Below are positions 59,312 through 64,000 of a stretch of 64,000 nucleotides of DNA, in pieces. The notes beneath the pieces were generated by a model. It saw nothing but the letters and a program-made list of their open reading frames with translations, had not been told where the DNA came from and did no database searches. The position numbers were made by a program, and so were the translations under genes. Position 1 is the first letter of the stretch, and the number at the start of each line of letters is the position of its first letter. The DNA lies in the NCBI RefSeq assembly GCF_011516765.1, contig NZ_JAAABN010000001.1:1-64000 (forward strand), read 5' to 3'. The DNA is from Acetobacter sicerae. Its GTDB lineage: Bacteria > Pseudomonadota > Alphaproteobacteria > Acetobacterales > Acetobacteraceae.

Positions 59312-59571
59312 GGGAAAGACATCATGGCTATCGATATCCTGATGCCCGCCCTCTCGCCGACCATGACGGAAGGCAAGCTGGCGAAGTGGAACAAGAAAGA
59401 GGGCGACACGGTTTCCTCGGGTGAGGTGATCGCCGAGATCGAGACGGACAAGGCGACGATGGAAGTCGAAGCCGTGGATGAGGGTATTCTCGGCAAGATC
59501 CTTGTTCCGGAAGGAACGGAGGGTGTGGCGGTCAACACGCCCATCGCCATTCTGGTCGAGGAAGGTGAGGC
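57953..59571 (+). repeat. duplicated lipoyl-domain coding segment (57953-58200 and 59324-59571)
   Basis: The first 248 or so bases of pdhB and of pdhC encode almost the same lipoyl domain. The DNA copies are about 90% alike by eye, with scattered, mostly third-position differences. The stretch with the lipoyl Lys (GTGATCGCCGAGATCGAGAC and following) is identical over more than 30 bases. This points to duplication with continued gene conversion, and could serve as a recombination site that would delete most of pdhB. Confidence 0.85.
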
Positions 59572-60574
59572 GGTGCCGGAAGGTCCGTCCTCAGCTGCGC
59601 CCAAGGCGGAGAAAGCCGAACCCGCAAAGGCCGAGGCCCCCGCGCCAAAGGCTGCTGCTCCTGCGCCGCAGGTGAAGGCTTCTGTGGAGAAGGGCAACCG
59701 TGTGTTCGCTTCTCCGCTGGCGAAGCGGATCGCCAAAGATGCGGGCATCGACCTGTCCACCCTGAAAGGCAGCGGCCCGAATGGCCGTATCGTCAAGAAG
59801 GACGTGGAAGCGGCAAAGGCTGGCGGCGGCGCTTCGGCGGCGAAGTCCGCGCCTGTGGCGGCCTATACGCCGGGCGGTTCGACCAGCACGCCGCATTCCA
59901 CCATGCGCAAGGTCATCGCCCGTCGTCTGACGGAATCGAAGACGACCGTTCCGCACTTCTACGTCTCGGTTGATGTGAAGCTCGACGCGCTGCTGGCTCT
60001 GCGCAGCCAGCTCAACGCGGCGTCACCCGCCGAGGGGCCGGATGCGTTCAAGCTGTCGGTCAACGATCTGCTGATCAAGGCTGCGGCCGTCACGTTGCGT
60101 CGTGTGAAGGGCGTCAACGTCTCCTACACGGACGAGGCGCTGATCGAGTATAACGACGTCGACATCTCGGTGGCCGTGTCCATCCCGGACGGCCTCATCA
60201 CGCCGATCATCCGTCAGGCCGATCGCAAGTCGCTGCGTGAGATCAGCAACGAGATGAAAGACCTCGCCTCCCGTGCGCGTGCGGGCAAGCTGAAGCCGGA
60301 AGAGTTCCAGGGCGGATCGTTCTCGATCTCCAACATGGGCATGTTCGGCGTCAGTTCGTTCTCGGCGATCATCAACCCGCCGCAGGCCGGCATTCTGGCC
60401 ATTGCAGCCGGTGAGAAGCGTGCGGTTGTGAAGCCGGACGGGTCGCTGGGTGCGGCCACGGTGATGACCGTGACGCTCTCGGTCGATCATCGCGCCATCG
60501 ACGGCGCGCTTGCCGCCAAATGGACCGCAGGGTTCCGCGAAGTGGTGGAAAACCCGTTCACGCTCGTCGTCTGA
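59324..60574 (+). CDS. pdhC: dihydrolipoamide acetyltransferase, pyruvate dehydrogenase E2
   Basis: A 416-residue E2 core protein. One lipoyl domain (1-80, Lys43), an Ala/Pro/Lys-rich linker (85-120), a peripheral-subunit-binding domain (about 125-160: FASPLAKRIAKDAGIDL, GSGPNGRIVKKDV), and the catalytic acetyltransferase domain ending with VTLSVDHRAIDGALAAKW (catalytic His, DHR motif). Forms the multimeric core that binds E1 and E3. It starts 12 bases after pdhB. Confidence 0.96.
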   Translation: MAIDILMPALSPTMTEGKLAKWNKKEGDTVSSGEVIAEIETDKATMEVEAVDEGILGKILVPEGTEGVAVNTPIAILVEEGEAVPEGPSSAAPKAEKAEPAKAEAPAPKAAAPAPQVKASVEKGNRVFASPLAKRIAKDAGIDLSTLKGSGPNGRIVKKDVEAAKAGGGASAAKSAPVAAYTPGGSTSTPHSTMRKVIARRLTESKTTVPHFYVSVDVKLDALLALRSQLNAASPAEGPDAFKLSVNDLLIKAAAVTLRRVKGVNVSYTDEALIEYNDVDISVAVSIPDGLITPIIRQADRKSLREISNEMKDLASRARAGKLKPEEFQGGSFSISNMGMFGVSSFSAIINPPQAGILAIAAGEKRAVVKPDGSLGAATVMTVTLSVDHRAIDGALAAKWTAGFREVVENPFTLVV

Positions 60575-60641
60575 CAGGCCGTTCCGTCGGGCGGGCAGGG
60601 AGCAGTTCCGGCCCGCCCGACGCTCAATCAGGAAACATCAT

Positions 60642-62051
60642 ATGAGCACCACCGATTTTGATCTGATTGTTGTGGGTGGCGGTCCCGGCGGCTATGTGGC
60701 GGCTCTCCGTGCGGCACAGCTGAAACTTTCGGTCGCGGTTGTCGAAGCCAGCCATCTGGGCGGAATCTGCCTCAACTGGGGCTGTATCCCGACCAAGGCG
60801 CTGCTGCGCGCTTCCGAAATCAATCATCTTCTGCATGACCTCGGCCAGTTCGGCTTTGCCGTGGATAATCCGCGCTTCGATTTCCAGAAGGTTGTGGGAC
60901 GTTCCCGGGCTGTGTCGAAGCAGCTTTCCGGTGGCGTGGGCCATCTGCTGAAAAAGGCGAAAGTTCCGGTTTTCGATGGCTTCGCAAAGCTGGCAGGAAC
61001 GGACGGCAAGAAGCGCAAACTGGCCGTGGCGCTGAAGGACGGCAAGTCGGTCACGCTGACGGCCAAGAACCTTATTCTGGCGACTGGCGCGCGTGCCCGC
61101 ACGCTGCCGGGGCTGGAGCCGGACGGCAAGTTCGTCTGGTCCTATCGTGAAGCGCTTGTGCCGGATGAACTGCCAAAGCGCCTGCTGGTGATCGGCTCCG
61201 GTGCGATCGGTACCGAGTTTGCTTCCTTCTATCGCAACATGGGTTCCGAAGTGACGCTGGTGGAAGTCGCGGATCGCGTGCTGCCGGTTGAGGACGAGGA
61301 AATCAGCGGTCTGGCTCTCAAGGCGTTCGAGAAGCAGGGCATGAAGGTGCTGACCAGCGCGAAGCTCGGCACGCTGAAGAAGTCTGACAAGGATGTCTCG
61401 GTCGAGATCGAAGCGGGCGGCAGGAAGGAAACCTTCACGTTCGATCGCGTGATTTCAGCAGTCGGTATTGTCGGCAATGTCGAGAATATCGGGCTGGAAG
61501 GCACGAAGATTGTCGTGGATCGCACGCATATCGTGACGGACGATCTCTGTCGCACGGGCGAGCCGGGCGTGTTCGCCATTGGTGACGTGGCGGGTGCGCC
61601 GTGGCTGGCCCACAAGGCGAGCCACGAGGCGGTCATGTGTGTGGAAGCGATTGCCGGCAAGCATGTGCATCCGATCGACGTGACGAAGATTCCGGGTTGC
61701 ACCTACTGTCGTCCGCAGGTGGCTTCTGTCGGCTACACGGAAGCCAAGGCGAAGGCAGCGGGTTATCAGGTCCGTGTCGGTCGTTTCCCGTTCATCGGCA
61801 ATGGCAAGGCGATTGCCATGGGGGAGCCGGAAGGTCTGGTGAAAGTCGTGTTCGACGCCAAGACCGGCGAACTGCTGGGCGCGCACATGATCGGCGCGGA
61901 AGTGACGGAGATGATTCAGGGTTACGTCATCGCCCGCAGTGGTGAACTGACGGAGGCGGAACTGAAGGAGACCATCTTCCCGCATCCGACAATCTCTGAG
62001 TCGATGCATGAAGCCGTACTGGCGGCTTATGACGGGGCGCTGCATTTCTAA
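60642..62051 (+). CDS. lpd: dihydrolipoamide dehydrogenase (E3)
   Basis: A 469-residue flavoprotein that reoxidises lipoyl groups with NAD+. The FAD motif VVGGGPGGYVAA (10-21), the redox disulfide GGICLNWGCIPTKA (Cys43/Cys48), the NAD motif VIGSGAIGTEFASF, the FAD motif FAIGDVAG and the C-terminal active-site HPTISESMHE (His-Glu) are all present. ATG 60642 (MSTTDFDLIVVGG) with AGGAAA upstream is used; the longer in-frame form overlaps pdhC and is not conserved. Ends the pdh operon at a strong terminator. Confidence 0.96.
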   Translation: MSTTDFDLIVVGGGPGGYVAALRAAQLKLSVAVVEASHLGGICLNWGCIPTKALLRASEINHLLHDLGQFGFAVDNPRFDFQKVVGRSRAVSKQLSGGVGHLLKKAKVPVFDGFAKLAGTDGKKRKLAVALKDGKSVTLTAKNLILATGARARTLPGLEPDGKFVWSYREALVPDELPKRLLVIGSGAIGTEFASFYRNMGSEVTLVEVADRVLPVEDEEISGLALKAFEKQGMKVLTSAKLGTLKKSDKDVSVEIEAGGRKETFTFDRVISAVGIVGNVENIGLEGTKIVVDRTHIVTDDLCRTGEPGVFAIGDVAGAPWLAHKASHEAVMCVEAIAGKHVHPIDVTKIPGCTYCRPQVASVGYTEAKAKAAGYQVRVGRFPFIGNGKAIAMGEPEGLVKVVFDAKTGELLGAHMIGAEVTEMIQGYVIARSGELTEAELKETIFPHPTISESMHEAVLAAYDGALHF

Positions 62052-62074
62052 TTAAAGCAGCTTTCCGATTTCTG

Positions 62075-62118
62075 ACGCCTCTTTCGGGTCATGCGCCTGA
62101 AAGAGGCGTTTTTTTTTC
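62075..62118 (+). terminator. rho-independent terminator after lpd
   Basis: An 11-bp stem ACGCCTCTTTC/GAAAGAGGCGT with a loop of about 13 bases is followed by a run of nine T. Ends the pdhA-pdhB-pdhC-lpd transcript. Confidence 0.92.
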
Positions 62119-62224
62119 GCATCCGATTGCGTGATGTTAGTGAATATCTTTTAATCTTCTGGATTTTTCATTTCCGGTCCTGCTGTTGTACATTCGCTTC
62201 AAGACAAAAAATACAGGAAGCAAA

Positions 62225-62935
62225 ATGACAGAGCAGATCATTCCAGCCCATCTTCGCAGTGCAACTGCCCTCCCTGTCCATGGGGTGGTGTTCGATATGG
62301 ACGGGTTGCTGCTCGACAGTGAGACGCTGGCCATGGATGCGCTGGTCGATGCCGGGAAAGACCTTGGCTACGACATTCCGATGAGTTTCTGCCGTTCCAT
62401 GATCGGCGTGCCTGCGGATGGATGCCGCAAACTGGTGCATGAAGCGTATGGCGTGGCCTTTCCGATGGAAGACTTCTTTGCCCGTCAGGAAGTGCTGCTC
62501 AGGGAGTATGTCGATAATGGCCGACTGGTTCTGAAAACCGGCGTGCTGCCCTTGCTGGATCTGCTGGACGAGTTCCGCATCCCGCGGGCGATCGCCACGT
62601 CTTCAAGCCGTTATCGTACGGATCATCATCTGGAACTTGTCGGTCTCGACAAGCGTTTTGACGCGACGGTCACACGGGACGATGTCAGCGCAGGCAAGCC
62701 CGATCCCGAGCCTTATCTGAAAGCTGCTGAAAAGATCGGCGTTGAGCCGAAATACTGTCTTGCGCTTGAGGACTCCCATTCCGGTGCGCGGGCGGCCCAT
62801 GCGGCGGGCATACGGGTCATCGTTGTACCGGATCTTCTTCAGCCAGCCGATGATATTCACGAAAAGGCGCTGGCGATCGTGGATGATCTCACTGTCGTTA
62901 GAGCCTATTTGAAGACTATTCTGAAAGCAGCCTGA
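62225..62935 (+). CDS. HAD-superfamily hydrolase, beta-phosphoglucomutase-like
   Basis: A 236-residue HAD subfamily IA protein. It has the nucleophile motif VFDMDGLLLDSE (Asp24, Asp26), motif II ATSSSR, motif III Lys in SAGKPDPEPYLKAA and motif IV LEDSHSGARAAHAAG. The helical cap between residues 35 and 100 is of the PGMB/CbbY type. The substrate is a phosphosugar or similar and cannot be named. ATG 62225 follows AGGAAG; a longer TTG-started frame is rejected. Convergent with the dehydrogenase at the right edge. Confidence 0.88.
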   Translation: MTEQIIPAHLRSATALPVHGVVFDMDGLLLDSETLAMDALVDAGKDLGYDIPMSFCRSMIGVPADGCRKLVHEAYGVAFPMEDFFARQEVLLREYVDNGRLVLKTGVLPLLDLLDEFRIPRAIATSSSRYRTDHHLELVGLDKRFDATVTRDDVSAGKPDPEPYLKAAEKIGVEPKYCLALEDSHSGARAAHAAGIRVIVVPDLLQPADDIHEKALAIVDDLTVVRAYLKTILKAA

Positions 62936-62956
62936 GGCCGCTTCCAGAAACTGCGT

Positions 62957-64000
62957 TCAGGCCGCGAGTTCACGCAGGACGGAGGGAACATCTTCCTCCG
63001 TCAGTCGGCGCAGCAGGCCTGCAATCTCCGCCACGATACGGTCATGATCCGGCAGAGGCGGCCCAAAGACCTCTTCCATGGCGAGGAAGGCTTCCGCCTG
63101 CGCCTTGTGATCGTCGCGGGCTTCGGCGCAGATGCGTTGCAGGGTCTTCGCCTTGGGATCGGTCAGGGAAAGTTCCAGCGCTTCCTGATCGTTCAGCGCA
63201 AACCAGCGTATCCAGCTTGCGATAAGCAGCGATGCCCCAGAAACGGGGCGGCCTGCGACAAGATTGTCCCGCATGGCGCGCATCACCCGGTCAGCCATCT
63301 TGGCCGAACCGTTGCGTCCTACCCTCTCTGCATCATGAACGATGCCCGGATTTTGGAAGCGGGCCATCAGCGCCCGTGTGTAATCGTCCAGTTCCCCGGC
63401 GGAGAGCGCAATGCCGGCTGTCTGTTCGTCGCGCATGAAACGGGCGGTGATGCGTCCGAGAGAGGGATCGCTTGCGGCTTCCGCGATTGTGTTGAGACCC
63501 GCCAGCGCTCCGGTATAGGCCAGCAGCATGTGGCTGCCGTTCAGCATCTGGAGCTTGGCGGCTTCAAACACAGCGACATCCTGGACAAATTTTGTTCCGG
63601 GATGAGCTTCCCAGTAGGGACGGGGGCCATCGAACGGTCCAATGATCCACTGGAACCATGGTTCCGCCGAAACGGGCGCGGCATCGACAATTCCGCCGAG
63701 AGCTTTCTTTGCATCCGCGACGTCATCGACGTGGCTTGAGGGCGCAATCCGATCGACCATCGTATCGGGAAACTGCACAGTCTCTCCGATCCATGCCGCC
63801 AGTCGGTCATCACCACGCAGAGAAGCGTAATCCATGACGGCCTGTCTGAGCGTTGCGCCGTTATGGCTGACATTGTCGCAGCACAGGATCACGGGAGGAA
63901 CAGTGCCGCGCTGTCTTGCCAGAGCGAGACCGTTCGCCAGAATGCCTATGGCCGTGCGGGGATGCGGCGCCGAAAGGTCCTGCCGGATTGCCTGCGCTTC
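62957..64000 (-). CDS. mannitol dehydrogenase/fructuronate reductase family protein, N-terminus beyond right edge
   Basis: The frame is open to the window edge; 347 C-terminal codons are seen. It shows RTAIGILANGLALARQRG, VILCCDNVSHNG (conserved CDN motif) and KLQMLNGSHMLLAYTG (the K-LNG-H motif of the long-chain dehydrogenase family), followed by an all-helical C-terminal domain. These enzymes reduce ketohexoses or uronates with NAD(P)H, or run in reverse on mannitol or arabinitol. The missing Rossmann half prevents a choice. The internal GTG at 63892 is not a real start, since similarity continues upstream. Confidence 0.88.
   Translation of the reverse strand, partial: EAQAIRQDLSAPHPRTAIGILANGLALARQRGTVPPVILCCDNVSHNGATLRQAVMDYASLRGDDRLAAWIGETVQFPDTMVDRIAPSSHVDDVADAKKALGGIVDAAPVSAEPWFQWIIGPFDGPRPYWEAHPGTKFVQDVAVFEAAKLQMLNGSHMLLAYTGALAGLNTIAEAASDPSLGRITARFMRDEQTAGIALSAGELDDYTRALMARFQNPGIVHDAERVGRNGSAKMADRVMRAMRDNLVAGRPVSGASLLIASWIRWFALNDQEALELSLTDPKAKTLQRICAEARDDHKAQAEAFLAMEEVFGPPLPDHDRIVAEIAGLLRRLTEEDVPSVLRELAA

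Overview
The window is a 64 kb stretch of what looks like an alphaproteobacterial chromosome, most likely from an acetic acid bacterium (Acetobacteraceae). I infer this from the general look of the proteins, from an E1-beta subunit carrying its own lipoyl domain, from the rsmB-trpG-trpD-trpC order, and from degenerate IS5/IS427- and IS481-type transposases of a kind common in that family. No 16S gene is present, so the genus is not proven. Coding sequence is dense and GC-rich apart from a few AT-rich insertions.

Layout. 1-7144 is an accessory region: a glycosyltransferase running off the left edge, IS3/IS5/IS481 wreckage that includes two IS5-type 5' halves facing each other around an IS481 remnant, two very small ORFs (one cut by an IS end), a P4-type tyrosine integrase, and an Mrr-like PD-(D/E)XK nuclease candidate. 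7145-10650 is a LacI-regulated shikimate-dehydrogenase-like/sugar-porter unit with a perfect 22-bp palindrome in front of its structural genes. 10955-23512 is a six-gene glycogen/trehalose operon (glgA-glgB-glgX-treZ-malQ-treY). An IS5-type fossil and a tRNA-Ser(CGA) separate it from rplU-rpmA-obgE-proB.

The middle carries an AT-rich gene with a HEPN-like motif, a UvrD-type helicase, lipA with a COQ10/RatA-like partner, a Gly-rich membrane protein, a secreted trio (Tat hydrolase, DUF3500 protein, EF-hand/HupE-like N-domain protein), then terC-slt-mutS-glnD, a truncated DIP1984 gene, cysG and a UPF0262 gene. The right part has guaB, rsmB-trpG-trpD-trpC, a second lone PD-(D/E)XK-like gene, a ScfR/DUF2083-type regulator divergent from the pyruvate dehydrogenase operon (pdhA-pdhB-pdhC-lpd), a HAD phosphatase, and the C-terminal part of a mannitol-dehydrogenase-family gene running off the right edge.

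How the genes work together. GlgA and GlgB build the glucan, GlgX debranches it, MalQ adjusts chain length, and TreY plus TreZ convert chain ends to trehalose. No glgC or glgP lies in the window. LipA makes the lipoyl groups used by PdhB and PdhC, and Lpd reoxidises them. The most open biology lies in the single-gene AT-rich insertions (27480-28241, 54367-55083, 6016-6633), the secreted trio, and the possible operators at 9556-9577 and 56599-56630.
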